The translations under genes were made by a program, and so were the position numbers. A stretch of DNA of 64,000 nucleotides, taken from the NCBI GenBank assembly GCA_027924645.1, contig BSBN01000140.1, positions 9,120,501 to 9,184,500 of the forward strand, given 5' to 3'. The first letter of the stretch is position 1. Each line of letters begins with the position of its first letter. This stretch comes from Cunninghamia lanceolata. Taxonomy: Eukaryota > Streptophyta > Pinopsida > Cupressales > Cupressaceae. The notes beneath the pieces were generated by a model. The model was not told the origin of the DNA. It ran no database searches and worked only from the letters and a program-made list of their open reading frames with translations. Of this stretch, positions 45,800-58,138 are shown one piece after another.

Positions 45800-46435
45800 T
45801 TCCCCTTTCTAGTTTTTCTTTGGGACCTTCCAGTATACGAGGACAACATCCCAGAATTTTTATAAGGACAAGAGATGGTTAAATTGTATCATGGGAGGTA
45901 GATTTGAGTGTAGAACATAAAGAAATAGAATTCCATTTTATTAATTAATGCTAGACTTAGATAGGGTGTGTAACCAAGTCAAGCTAGGGGGTATTATACA
46001 GTTCATTGTATTCATCTAACTTGTAATAAATTAGTAGCAATGCATTTGCCACCAAAGTTAGTTTTACCCTTTCGAGGGGTTTCTAGGATAAAAGAATATG
46101 TTCACTTCTCTAATCACAGTATTCTTTACTTCTTTACTCCATTTTTGTGTTGGTTCTTAATTTCTACTATTATTTATGAATGTGATTATAAATCATTTTG
46201 GTATTATACAGTTCATTGTATTCATCTAACTTGTAATAAATTAGTAGCAATGCATTTGCCACCAAAGTTAGTTTTACCCTTTCGAGGGGTTTCTAGGATA
46301 AAAGAATATGTTCACTTCTCTAATCACAGTATTCTTTACTTCTTTACTCCAAATTTGTGTTGGTTCTTAATTTCTACTATTATTTATGAATGCGATTATA
46401 AATCATTTTGGTATTAGAGTAATTACTAATATTTG
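45800..46435. repeat. dispersed repeat copy A
   Basis: Shares an ordered series of blocks with 49480-49925, including GTGTGTAACCAAGT, TTCATTGTATTCATCTAACTT and TTCTTAATTTCTACTATTA. The copies are well diverged. Copy A alone has the internal 210-bp duplication. Confidence 0.7.
45991..46410. repeat. 210-bp tandem duplication
   Basis: Unit 45991-46200 is repeated at 46201-46410 with only about three differences (for example CCATTTTTG against CCAAATTTG). Each unit begins GTATTATACAGTTCATTG and ends AAATCATTTTG. The continuous 125-codon plus frame is a result of the duplication, since 210 is divisible by three. Confidence 0.95.
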
Positions 46436-47046
46436 GGATTTGTGAAAAATAGTTGCTCTTTTATGACAATGACCAAGTCTATGAAGAATAAAGAATTGCT
46501 ACCTTGCAATCCATACATCTCTACTCGAAAGTGGAATAAAAGATGTGAGTATAGAGCGCTCAAAATTTGAACAGTTGTGTAACCATCCTTGAGAGCAACA
46601 TGAAATTAGCAATGAAAAATTAGAATTGGATTAGGTGACAACAAGAGTATGGGCCAACAATAAGAGAGCATAAGTCAAGATCAATCTTCTATGGGTTTTG
46701 TAATACCAGCTATCACGAAAAATTGGTATTGGAGATAGTGAGAACCTAGAAGACCAAGAAACCATCTTGGAGTAAAATCAAGCAAAGAAGATTCAAGGAA
46801 AATTGAACAAGCCCCATTTGAAACAGAAACAAAATTAGAGATTAAGTACAGAGGAAATAAATGGAAGTTTATTTTAGTGTGCATATTGTTAATAGACATG
46901 CCTCAAAATGTCAGGGTGTGCTCTTGTATGGTTGGAGATTCATTGTCATCTTTTGAAAGGGAAAAGGAATTCATCACATCTAGATGTGAAGAATTTAAGG
47001 AATAATTATATAAGAATTTGCATCATATTTTTAATGCATGATTAGT
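46436..47046. other. intergenic sequence, no gene recognised
   Basis: AT-rich flank between the duplicated repeat and the LINE relic. No motif seen. Confidence 0.4.
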
Positions 47047-47068
47047 TAGGGGACTAAAAAAAATTGAA

Positions 47069-48426
47069 ATGGACGAAAGCGGGAGCGGATTGCTGTTCTC
47101 GATTGTTGGCCCTGGGTCAGCTGCACTTGTCTCTGCTACCGCCGCTGCTAGTGTTCCTCTTGAAAGGGTTGTGCATCTTGAAAAGGATGTGATTGCTGCA
47201 AAAAATAGTGGGCTAGAGGGGAAGTGCGCTCCCTCAGACTGGGAGGAATACGTGAACACTGGAACGCAGGATGGGTCTGGTGTGTCCGTTCTTGGGTGGA
47301 GTGGCCCTGCTGTCCCTAAAAGGTCTTTTGCAGCAGTTGCCGGTTCGGGGGTTGCCGGTTCGGGTGCTCTTCATGCCTCGGGGGGGATGGGTAGGGGAGT
47401 TCGGCCTCTCTCCTGTGCCGGCTCTTCACTTGTGGTGTGCGGCCCTAAGATTGCTGAAAATGAAGAGTTTTACCGCAATACAGGAGTAATTTGTAGGTTT
47501 AATGGATTGTGGCCCTCTCTGCCCGACCTTCACAATTGGGTGTTGGAGTCTCGGAAGTCGTTGGTTGCTAGAAAGATTGAGCTCTTTCCCAGTGCACTAT
47601 TAGTATTGCACTATTGCTATATTCATTGTAACTTTTGCTTCGAATTTATATGCATTGGAATAGTGCTAATTTGTATCTATATTTAAGATTGAGCTCTTTC
47701 CTAGTGCTAAAGCCTTTAGTGATCGATGGTAGGGTTTGGATGTGGGGGGAGCATTCTTTGTCCATTAAGCCTTGGACTCTGGGTTTTAATCCCCTTACCG
47801 AGCTGCTTAATATCAAGCCGATTTGGGTGCGACTCTCGAACCTCCCCCTCTAGTTTTGGGAGGATTCTTGCTATGAGGGCATTGGCAATGCCATCGGTTG
47901 GTTTCTGAAGGTAGATGCCACTACCTCTTTCATGGGTCACTCCACGGTTGCCCGTATACTAGTTGATATTGACGTCTCCAAACTCCTCTTTGGAGACGTT
48001 GTTTTGATGGTTGGTGATCGGCCTTGGAAACAACTGTTGGATTATGAGGGTATCCCCTTAAGATGTCGGCATTGCTTCGTTGTTGGTCACTTGGTTGCTG
48101 GCTGCTCTCTTTCGCGGCGTAAAAGTGCTGCAACTTGGTGGAAGGATGCTCCTGAGGACCACTTAACTAGCAGTGCATCCCAAGAGGTTAGTTCGTCTTG
48201 TGGTGATGATTCCTCTCAGGAGGATTTGATCCCTCTTGATTCTACTCCAGTGGGGTTGGTGGAGGTGGTTTCCTCAGTCCCTTCCTCGGCTCCCACCTCG
48301 GCTCTTACTACTATTGATCGGTCCACTACTGTTTCAATGTCGGGTTTGCCTTCAATCTTGCCTACTTCGGGTCGACTAGGCCCTCGGAGGCTCCTGGTCA
48401 CGCTACTTTTTATGTTTCTCCAGTGA
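47069..48426 (+). pseudogene. LINE ORF1-like protein with CCHC knuckle
   Basis: The product would be the RNA-binding ORF1 protein of a plant L1-type LINE. It begins at the ATG at 47069 with a low-complexity Gly/Ser/Ala-rich segment. A DUF4283-like stretch follows (VICRFNGLWPSLPDLHNWV near 47489), then a CCHC knuckle CRHCFVVGHLVAGC near 48066. An insertion-like 112-bp segment (47573-47707) breaks the frame. A TAG at 47851 sits where the frame otherwise continues, probably a former CAG. The frame ends at TGA 48424, but SWTVVQRRKKG-like sequence in another frame near 48537 suggests a later frameshift. Confidence 0.75.
47573..47707 (+). repeat. 23-bp direct repeats around an 89-bp insert in LINE ORF1
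   Basis: AAGATTGAGCTCTTTCC and the following six bases occur at 47573-47595 and 47685-47707 with one difference. Between them are 89 bp unrelated to the ORF. This could be a small retroposon with a long target duplication or a local duplication event. Confidence 0.85.
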
Positions 48427-48841
48427 CTCTTCCGGTTGGGCCTTCTTCGGGTTCGGCTTCATTGACACCTTCCATGGTTGTTGAGGCTCGGGAGGATCCC
48501 CTCCTCTCCTCGCTCGTAGGACTTTGACTCTGAGGTTTCTTGGACTGTGGTTCAGCGTAGAAAGAAGGGGCTCCCCAAATCTATTGGGGAGCTACGCCCT
48601 AGGGCTAAGGGTGTTAGATTTGCTTGTCCAGGATCTGTTGTTGTTTAGATCCTTGGTCTGTGTGTTTTTTGCTGTCAGTGTGCTGCTGGTGCACTGTTTG
48701 GGGTGCCTTTGTACTGTTTTGCTTGGTTTTGCCTTTTGTGGCTTGTTTTTGTGGCATGTGGGCCTTTGGCCCCTTTGGACTGTTTTGTAACAGGGTTCGA
48801 CACCCTTGTTCTGCCGCTTATCATAACCAAAAAACACACGA

Positions 48842-49260
48842 TTAGTCACAAAATTAATTGGTTGCATCTCAAACATTACAATGTGCAAAGGGTGGAGGAT
48901 TACACTATGTAGTTTAGAAAACATGCCATGTTATTGGGCATGGACTTAGAGGACGAGCATGTACTTATAAAGTACCTCAAAGGACTTCACACCCACATTA
49001 GACAAAGGGTAATCACTACTAACCCATAAGACTTGGATGAAGCTTGTGTCCAAGCTTATTACGTACAAGGAGAAGAAGAACTACTACCCCTACTGGAGGA
49101 CTTGGTAGTGGGAGACCAAGGAACACTTCCAAAGAACATGGTGTAGTAGAAACGAGGAGTCTCAGCGAGTTGGATTGAAAGGGAAGACACCAAGACAAGC
49201 CACATGGTACTTGAAGGTGGGGAAACTTTTTCTTCACCTAAAGTATCATTAAGCTTTTGT
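48842..49260 (+). pseudogene. retrotransposon gag relic
   Basis: Reading through two stops gives HAMLLGMDLEDEHVLIKYLK followed by HTHIRQRVI and DLDEACVQAYYVQGEEE. The pattern resembles the gag core of plant Ty3/gypsy elements. It is short, with TAG at 48909 and TAA within 49027-49029, and has no LTRs that I can identify. Confidence 0.55.
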
Positions 49261-49479
49261 GGGACTAAAAGCCTCTTTAAGAAAGGTGTGATCTATAAGA
49301 ATTAAAAGTTGTACTTCATCATGGAATCGCTTCCAAAGTTGCAACCCTTTTTGGTTTTCTCAACGCAATGAAATAATTTGTCTTTGTAAGAGGGATTTAT
49401 ATGTGGTAGTTTATGTGAAGGGATGGCTTTATGTTGATACCAAAAACACATAATATGAAGCAAATGGTTTGATGCTCTC

Positions 49480-49925
49480 CTAATTTTGTTTCTAAGACCT
49501 TCTAGTGCATGAGGAGGATGTCCCAACATCTTTATAATGACAAGGAGTTGGATAGTATCATGGTAAGTAGATTCTAGCCTTGTAGAACTTAATTTAAGTA
49601 AAAATTCATTGTAGTTCATGCTAGATTTAGTAGTGTGTAACCAAGTAGAGCAAGGGGGGATTGTGTTCCTCAAGAATAAATCTCATTGTATTCATCTAAC
49701 TTATAATAATAATCTAGTAGGAGTGTGTATGCCACTATCAAAGTTGATTTTATCCTTTTGAAGGGTATTTAGGATAAAATTGTGTTCATTTTTTTAATCA
49801 CAATATTCTTTCCTTGGTTGTCATTTACTTTGGTTATAAGTAGCATTGTCCATTTTTTTTATCAATTCTTAATTTCTACTATTAGTATTAATGATACAAA
49901 TCATTTATCCTACTTGTCAAATTTA
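49480..49925. repeat. dispersed repeat copy B
   Basis: Diverged partner of 45800-46435, in the same orientation and block order, without the internal duplication. A minus-strand 123-codon frame over 49302-49673 has no recognisable domain. Confidence 0.65.
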
Positions 49926-50299
49926 AATATAGATTCCTAAGGCAACATTCCTTTTCTTTTATATTGAAGATCATAAACAAAAGAGTTACAATATGAGATC
50001 ATATATCACCTTGGTACATCATTAGTAACCAAGTCCAAAAAAAAAAAAAACTATAATCAAAATGAGGAGCCACCTAAATAATGTATAGAATCAACAATAA
50101 CTAATAAAAGATGTATCAAATTTGTCTATACAAAACAATCATTGATTATGCAAAATACGACACATCTATTCTGAGTAGCACTTTTGATTATTGTTGTATT
50201 GATACATATCACATTCAAAAGTGCTAATTTTAGGATCAACCTTGTCTTTAGGGTCTAGGTGTTTCACAACATGTTCACACTTAATATTATAAACAAAGT

Positions 50300-52840
50300 T
50301 AACCTTATCAATCCTACCAAGAATACTAATGTTATGTTTCTTTATTTACTCTGAATCATGGGGCAAAAACCAAAAAATAAGCCTTTGCCAACTCTTGTTT
50401 GTACACTAGGGTTAGCCCCTCCAACAGAATGAAGAACTTGTCTTTCAAAATTTCTAAAATTATAGAAACCTATATCAAAATATAAAGAAGGGTGAGCTCA
50501 CATTGAAATTCAGTAAGATATGTTCTTTTGTCTTGGTAGACATCTTCATTCCTAACTTTCTAGATATACCATAAAATCTTATTAGTTAAAACCAATCAAA
50601 ATTTGTTAAAATCTTTAGTTAAATTTTGAAAATGTCCAAAAGAATTTCATTCTAGGTAAAACCATCTTTAACAACTTGCCTCAAGCAATCTCCTAGAAAG
50701 GAAGACCATAGCTTGTAGGCATATGTATAGTTGAATAAAAAAGATGCTTAACAAGTTCAACTTCATCCAAAAATTCATAGGTTTTGGAAAGAATATTCAA
50801 TTCAACATTAACAATAAGTTTTTTGAGAATTAATAGCCATCAAAGAGACAAGAAATTTAACTCCATAGAAAGCCTTTATCAAATTAGAGTAGGATTTTTT
50901 TTGGTTGCTAGAAATATTAAAGTTACATTAACTTATCCCAATCTTTAACCCATCCATTCTCAAAAATTTCTTTAAAGTCATTAATACCCTTGGATGCCCA
51001 CTATTTAGCAGAATAGTCTTGTGTAAAGGGAAGAGACTTGTTCTACGAGTTTAAATTCCACCTAATAGACCTATGAGTAGAGAAAATTCTTTTAGCTTTG
51101 GAAAAAACCTCTTTATTTTTGACAAGATGTATAATACTCTCCCAAGCCCTCCAAATGTTGCTAAAAATATGACTCAAATGGTTTAATCAAGAATCTTCTA
51201 AAAAGGAAATCATGATGATGCAGTGCTACTTGGGTTTAAACTTTTTATGGCCTTGAAAGAGCAATTATTTCTAACCAATACTTTTCATGGATCATTACCA
51301 TCAAAGACCTTTAGAATCCATTTCACAGCAAGAGAGATTTACTTACAACTTTAAGTCTTTAAGCCTAAGACCCCCTAATTGCTTAGGGAGACAACATTAA
51401 AACCGGCTAAGATTATGCCTTTTTTTACTGTATTTCTCATTCAACCACAAAAAACTTTTAAGCACTTTATGAATCTTATCTACTTTATAATCACCAAATG
51501 ACCAAGAAGAAGAATAGTATATGCTATAAGAAACCAAAACCTTTTGGCAAACTTGAACTCTACCTATGAGGGAAAGAAGATGAGATTGACATTTGACATT
51601 CTTGCTTTCAATTTTCTTAAACATCCACTCCCATATTTCTTTTAGAGAACGATCAATTGAGTATGGAATGCCAAGGTATCTAACATGTTTTGCCTAGTCC
51701 TCCCCACTACCAATTTTTATCAGTGAGCCACTTAGGCGAGAAATCCTTCCAACTTATTAGTTTTGCTATCAGAGATTTTTGCTCCTAAAGATTTACAAAA
51801 CAAGTTGAGTCTTTTTAACACATTATTGAAATTCTCTCCACTCATTTGAACAAATAAAGTAATATCATCAACAAATTGAGCATTTAGAAGAGTATTATTA
51901 TGGATCTTTGAATAAAAAAGTAGTTAATGACCCATTAATATCAATTTGCATAGAAGCATCATTGAAATGAACTCTAATCCATCTACAAAAGTCATCAGGA
52001 AAGCCAAAATCTTCAAGAACAACAATCACAAAAGCTCACTCCACCCTATCATATGCTCTTTCATAATCTAAAAGCAACATACAACATTTTGCTCAAAATA
52101 TTTTGCCTAGTTCAGGCCTTTCTAGCTGGTTATCAAATTTTCCAAAATATGTCTACATTTAATGAATCTAGTCTTATTCATTGAGACAACTTTAGTTAGA
52201 ATATCAATCAATCTAAGAGAAATGAGCATGTTAAGAATTTTGTAAGAGACATTAAGAAAGGTGATGGGTCTTCCGTTCTTTATAAGAGACTTATTTCCTT
52301 CATCCGGAAAGAGTTTGCTCACTCCTCTATTTATATTGAAACCAAGATCTAACCCTTATCAAAAGCTTCCTTGTAAACCTCTAGAAGATCCTTTGCAATC
52401 CAATCACCATTAGCTTTATAGAATTCAATAGGGAGACCATCAATATTAAGAGATTTACCATTATTTAAGGAGTTTATAGTTCTAATGATTTCATCCTTAA
52501 AAAGCTTCTTACTTATTTCTACAGCTTTATCATGAATTATTTTTTGAATAATTCTCTTACAAAAATCTTTGACTCTAGCACTTTGAACATTATCTTTAGA
52601 GAAAAAAGTTTATGGTAAAACATTTGAAAATCATCTTTGATTGCATTAGTGTCATTAGTCATAGACTCTCCTATGTAAATAGGACCAATTTTTTCTTTGT
52701 TTTACTTACATTTTAAAATGTTGAAGAAATATTTTGAACCTGTCACCTTCCTTCAACCAATTTAATTTGGCCTTGACTTTAGCCCCTTGGTTCTTATAAT
52801 TTTGTATACATCTGCTTAATATTTATAAGTATAGCTTATC
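50300..52840 (-). pseudogene. LINE ORF2 reverse transcriptase relic
   Basis: Minus-strand translation, with several frameshifts, shows the plant L1-type reverse transcriptase in order. First GKSLNIDGLPIEFYKANGDW (near 52435), then LIKNGRPITFLNVSYKILN (near 52250), then LDYERAYDRVEW (near 52050), then the catalytic FVDDITLF with its two aspartates at 51864-51869. A downstream IGRVQVCQKVLVSYSIYYSS (near 51550) belongs to the conserved C-terminal part. The endonuclease is not seen. In life the enzyme copies LINE RNA at the target site; this copy is dead. It lies opposite in strand to the ORF1 relic upstream, so the two are separate insertions. Confidence 0.85.
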
Positions 52841-55529
52841 TTCCCCCATAATGTTATTGTCCATAGTGATGGAAAGTATGGGGACTGTGTACAGTTCTAA
52901 ACTCGAGGAATGTTTTGATATTTCTTCTAGGTTGGACCCTAATGGTGAATGCAATTCTTCTGATGTGCAAACCGACAGTCTTTTTATGAAGCAACCCAAA
53001 GAGTCTCTAGGCCTACTCATAAACTATAGGAGTTCCAATGGCTTTAGTTAAAATAAACTCTACCAACACCTTAACTACAAGATCTATAGTTATTATCCTT
53101 GGCAACAGTTCCAAAAATGACAAGAGTCGTTGTAGTCATCAAGTTTCCTATCATTTAATTTATATCAATCTGAGGTGGTGTCTAGAGTTATCTACAACAA
53201 GGTTTCTTCCTTTTTTGGGGGTTTTCAAAATTGTGATTGTATTCTAAGTTGAAAATGGAAAGCAAATTCTAATCTAATATTCCACTTTATTCTATGCAAA
53301 TGTAAAGAGTCATGTTGAATCACAATCTACACTACTACTAATTGAAACACACATACTGAATTGAGTGAATTAAAGAAATCCCAATCTACACTACCACCAG
53401 TTGAAACACACATACAAAAATGAATGCTAAAATAGAATTGAAGCAATTTGAAATCAAAGCTAGAAAGATCTATGCTAAACATTCATGCTTAATAGAATTA
53501 TTGCTCAACAAGATCAATGCTAAAAAAGTAAATATTTTTATGATTTTTAAGTAAATGGAAAGAACAATACAAAAACCACTTTAATCACATGACAAAGGAA
53601 CATCTAATTCTTAACACACAACAAGGAAATATAATCACAAGAAGTGAAATACCAATAGATCACCTCCTTTGGGTGGAGTGGGTCCAACTCCCCTTCTCGA
53701 AGGATCTACCTACACTAACACTAAATCATGAGAATTTTCCCTTTATTTTCATGCAATGGAAACCCATATGAGCATGCTTACACAAAAGAGAGCAAGAAAA
53801 CTATTGCTGAAAAACAATGCTGAAATTTTGAAAGAAAGTTGGAACTAGTTTCTATCCTCTTGGCTCACTATTATATACTTGAGCCTTATTCCACAAACTG
53901 GACTAAAATGAACTGAAGACCTTAATACTAATAGTCTCTTAATGAAAACAAAAGATGCTATCAGTTCAACCAAAATGGAATCCTTGATTGAAGGCATGCA
54001 ACAAAACAAGCGAGGCCTAAATTAGAGGAACCTTAACTGAAGAGGAGCTTCAATTATCAGGTTGGTTTATCCTTTGAACTTGGTGAGAACAGGGTGTGAA
54101 AAGAACTGAAGTTAATTTGAGTGTTGTGATGACTGGCTGGGCATTTGGAGTTGCCTTATTCCTTATGTGGCACACATCAAAACTGAAGCTAAGCACATAA
54201 CCTATCAAATAATCACTGACTTGGAGAAGGGATGATTGATTATGGTGCATGTGGCAGTTTGAAGCTATTTGGAGCTATATGTCTTCTCTTTATGGTCAGC
54301 TCCAAAAAGATCCAAAACGTTTAGTCCACAGGTTCAATGACTGTTCTTGTCACAAAATCATAAATATATATGCATATACACAAGAAATTATAGAAACAAG
54401 CAACAGATTCAACCTTTGAAAAATAAACACCAAACACACCATTCATTCGTTCATAAAATAGTTATAGATATTTAATAATGCATTTAAGTGTCCAAGTCCA
54501 TAGCAATAATGCATTTAAGTGTCCAAGTCCATAGCAATAAAACATATTTATCAGGGCTCATTAACAATTGCACATAGCTAAGGTGGCAATTGCCAAATAG
54601 CCAATACATTGGGGTGGCAACCACATATAGCCAAGCTGGCAACCACCAAATAGCTAATCTTTTCACCATATTACATTTTCCTTTTCTATATCAGCATAAA
54701 CATTTTTACCATTGGCCTAGGTTGGTCCTACCCTTGGGTGGCTACCTTACAATCCTTATCATTTTAAACATTTGACCAATTTCTAGTTTCCAATATCCAT
54801 TATCCAATTTCCTATTTTCTATTTTTCTTTTACCGAGGTACCTTTTCTATAGGTCACTTTTGATCTCTATCTTCTTTTCTCACTCTCCTCAATTAATTTT
54901 TGGAGTGGATATTCACGTATCTCTCTAGGTGGTTAGGTGAAAAGTTTTCCAACATTTCATATATTCATGATATGGCATGTATTATGTAGTCTAGTCTTAG
55001 ATAGATTTGTGTTTCAATTCCTAGATGTGCTTTCCTTTTCCTTATGTTATCGTTAGCTTTTGCTTGCATATAGTAACTACTATTTATGGATGGTTTTGTA
55101 AGACTAGGTAGAATCATGATAATGAATAACAAAGACATATCTGAAGATCAATATCTCTCCTTTGGTAGATATATCCTTAATATTTCATGATTATCTATAT
55201 GCTTTATTGTACTCTTACTTTAGTGAACTTCCTTCCCCTAGAGTGTCATAAGCCTACTAAAGTGGGCGCAAAATGTAACAACAAAAATTATATACCTTGC
55301 AATTCCCTTTTGTTATGTTTTGCACTCATTTTAGTGTTTTACCTAATTTTTCCCTTTTTACCCCTTTTCTATCCCATTTTCTCTCTCTTCTCTAGCTTGA
55401 CCCCTTTCTATGTGTCTCTTTCCTCTTTTCTACATCTCTTGACCCCTTTATAGGTCATATTCCATATCCCTATGTTTGCCTTTCCCCTTTCATGTTCCCT
55501 TCTCCCTCCTTATGATCTTCCTCCACACT
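52841..55529. other. intergenic sequence with small duplications
   Basis: No gene recognised. Two small repeats stand out: CAATCTACACTAC units followed by TTGAAACACACATAC near 53320 and 53390, and a perfect 31-bp tandem pair at 54477-54538. From 55330 the sequence is pyrimidine-rich up to the copia element. Confidence 0.5.
54477..54538. repeat. 31-bp perfect tandem duplication
   Basis: AATGCATTTAAGTGTCCAAG and the 11 bases after it occur at 54477-54507 and again, identical, at 54508-54538. Confidence 0.95.
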
Positions 55530-55534
55530 TAAGC

Positions 55535-56259
55535 TATTAGAAATGAAAGTAAAAAACTATCAATGAAAATATGATTACAACTATAATATAGATTTCTAAC
55601 TGTACAAAACCAAAATAGAGATAATACGAAATCAACACAAAGAAACAACAGAACATAAGATCAAACACATAACACAATATTTATGTGGAGAAACCCTTTC
55701 AAGAAAAAATTCCACACAAGAAGAGCATGCACCAGTTTGTATTAACTTCAATAGAGTTTACAGTACAACACTATCAATCTCCTCTTCAGCCTTCAATCCA
55801 GCAGTGCCTATTTTTCTAGTCTCAACTTTCTACTCTTCTCATACATAATCATAATACAATATCCTTATAAAGGGGTTGCTTTCTAGGGAAAGAAAAGCCA
55901 ACATAACTGCTACCATCAGATTTGCAACCTAATGATGAACGGTTTAGATTTATAACGAAAAACATATTTAAAATGTGGCCTTTGGGGGCGTTGCCCCCAA
56001 ACCCCTGCTAAGGCACGCAGCTCCCAGACCCCCCACCAGGGGGATGAGCCCCCGAACCCTATAGGGGGTACCCCCTTACACTTCCCATAATGAAATGTGC
56101 TCCATAACCAACATCCGTCAAGTACTAGGATTAAACATGTGGCTAAAACAAGATCTGTACTTAGTGAAACCTTTCATCCATTATGGGCGATTTACAAACA
56201 ATAATAGGAATAATAAATTACATAGGATTTAAAAGGTTGATGGCACCTTAATCCTAACA
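55535..56259 (-). repeat. copia 3' LTR
   Basis: 725 bp. It ends in a mutated terminus (TAATA where the 5' LTR has AACA). It includes a GC-rich block at about 55985-56070 with GGGGGCGTTGCCCCC, which is mostly absent from the 5' LTR. Confidence 0.9.
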
Positions 56260-56275
56260 TTCTCTCACTTAGAAA
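56260..56275 (-). promoter_or_regulatory. copia polypurine tract
   Basis: On the minus strand the sequence before the 3' LTR reads TAAGTGAGAGAA, the usual purine-rich form for plant copia elements. Confidence 0.75.
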
Positions 56276-56299
56276 AAATAAAGCAACTAAGTATTAGGA

Positions 56300-57047
56300 A
56301 CAAGGCCCTTGGCCTTCCTACACCACGTAAACTTTTATGTGCTCACAGGTTTAGTAAGTGAATATGTAACATTCTCCTAAGTGTCAACCTTCTTTAGCTC
56401 AATCTAACCATTATCAATCATTTCACGAACAAAATGGTATTGAACATCCACATGCGTAGCCCATGCATGATACATGGAGTTCTTAGCAAAACATATTGTA
56501 CTCTAGCTATCACAACCAATCTGAGTAATCCTGTAATCATAACCAATACATGTACACAATCTCTATAACCAAACTGCCTCGAAGACATGAGTAGTAGCCA
56601 TATACTCTACTTTGGTGGTGGATAAATCAATGGTGGCCTATCTTTTACTCATCCAGCTCATAGCTCCTCCAAACAAAGTAAACACATAGCTATTAGCTCA
56701 TTTTCAGCTATCTAAGTCACCTACCCAATCTGCATCAAAAAAACCCTGTATGTCCAATGTCTTATCCACACTATTAGTACTAGAATAAACCAAACACTAA
56801 TCAGAAGTACCACACAAATATCTTAGCACGCTCTTTGCATAATTCCAATGTTTTCTACCAGGGTTAGACATAAACCTACTCCAAACTCTCACTACTTGGG
56901 CAATATCTGGTCTAGTGAAAACCATTGCATACATCAAACTTCCTAAAGCATTAGCATATGGCACATCATACATATCCTCTGAATCATCTTCATTCTAAGG
57001 ATACGTATCTAATGAAAGCTTAGTACCAACCGGTAAAGGAATTCTAA
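56300..57047 (-). pseudogene. copia RNase H relic
   Basis: Minus-strand translation with stops shows FFDADWVGDLDS (near 56745), LFGGAMSWMSKR, LSTTKVEYMA (near 56625) and HVDVQYHFVREMI (near 56450). These are the ordered motifs of copia RNase H, including the DADW aspartate and the EYMA glutamate. The residue after SWMSKR is a TAG where family members usually have glutamine. The frame is interrupted repeatedly. Confidence 0.85.
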
Positions 57048-57374
57048 TTAGATTGCAATCCTGAATCCGTGCAAAATAGTATTCACATATTCACTTTGTG
57101 ATAACCAAAGATTTATGTTACATCGATCCCTTTTGATCTCCATTCCCAGAATATACTTGTCTGCCCCTAGATCCTTCATGTCAAATGCACCTATAATTTG
57201 AGCTTTCAACTCACTGATTATACCCTTTGTGCTACTAAAAAATAACATATCATCCACATACAAGGAAATAATTAGAATATTATCATCAATGCATTGAATG
57301 TAGACACAATGATCCTCTTCACTTCTAACAAAGCCCAATTCCAAAACAAATGAATCAAACTTCTGGTACCGCAT
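57048..57374 (-). pseudogene. copia reverse transcriptase, catalytic part
   Basis: A 108-codon stretch with DHCVYIQCIDDNILIISLYV leading into the catalytic YVDDMLFF, aspartates at 57249-57254, then AFDMKDLGADKYILGMEI. The catalytic pair is intact. It is cut off from the N-terminal part by frame breaks around 57375-57514. Confidence 0.92.
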
Positions 57375-57514
57375 TTTGGGGGACTATTTAAAACCATAAA
57401 GAGGTCTTTTTAATTTGCATACCCAGTGTTCATTCCCTTTTACCTCAAAACCTGTAAGTTGTTGCATACAAATTTCTTCTTCTAGATCTCCATGAAAAAT
57501 TGCAGTCTTAACAT

Positions 57515-57736
57515 CTATTTTCTCAATTTCAAAATCATAAGTTGTAGCAATGGATAAAAAAAGTTTAATAGAAAATATTTAGCAAAAGGAGAGAAAATTT
57601 CACTGAAATTGACTCCCTCTCTCTGGAAGTAGCCCTTGGCTACCGGTCTAGCCTTGTACTTTTGTAATGAGCCATCCACTTCAAACTTATTCTTGAAGAC
57701 CCACTTACATCCTATGGCCTTCCTTCCTTTTGGCAT
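57515..57736 (-). pseudogene. copia reverse transcriptase, N-terminal part
   Basis: Starts at the classic copia RT entry with AIGCKWVFKNKFEVDGSLQK and continues KARPVAKGYFQREGVNFSE. The end is frame-disrupted (expected ETFSPV is here EIFSPF, then the frame is lost). Confidence 0.9.
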
Positions 57737-57989
57737 ACGTACAAGATCTCAAGTGTCACATGAGTCTAAAGCCATCATCTCCACCTGCATAATTAGTTGC
57801 CAAGACTCACTATCATCTACATGAATAGATTCCTTATGTTCTTCTATATGCTCAACTTCTTCTGTAACAATAGAGTCTTCCTTATTTGAACTTTCACTTG
57901 AATATTCTTCTTCTTCTCCATCCCCTAATCCATCATTTTATTTTTCTTGATGTGCATTTTCTTAATGCAAATCAAAATACACTATCCTC

Positions 57990-58138
57990 TTCCTTTCTTT
58001 TTCTTCTAGCTACATACAAGATCAGAAATAGCTCTAAGTTTTCTAAAAATCATATCTTTAGAATATATAACTTTTCTAGTTAAAGGATCCCAAAGCTTAT
58101 AACTTTTTACATTTTCACCATATCCAATAAACATGTAT
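57990..58138 (-). pseudogene. copia integrase C-terminal piece
   Basis: Minus-strand reading gives MFIGYGENVKSYKLWDP followed by VIYSKDMIF, the conserved end of copia integrase. It is the direct continuation of the NLDPK end at about 60000, the AT-rich insertion having split the gene. Confidence 0.85.

Larger units (their letters stand above)
47047..48839 (+). mobile_element. LINE (plant L1-type) short relic
   Basis: About 1.8 kb flanked by the seven-base repeat GATTAGT (47040-47046 and 48840-48846), a possible target duplication, and ending in a short A-rich CCAAAAAACACAC tail. It has an ORF1-like gene and a 3' region but no endonuclease or reverse transcriptase, so the ORF2 part is deleted. 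GC content is higher than in the flanks. The duplication is short, so the borders are probable, not certain. Confidence 0.65.

Noticed and set aside
46040..46417. 125-codon repetitive ORF
   Set aside because: It is generated by the 210-bp tandem duplication, whose length keeps the frame; no domain is seen.
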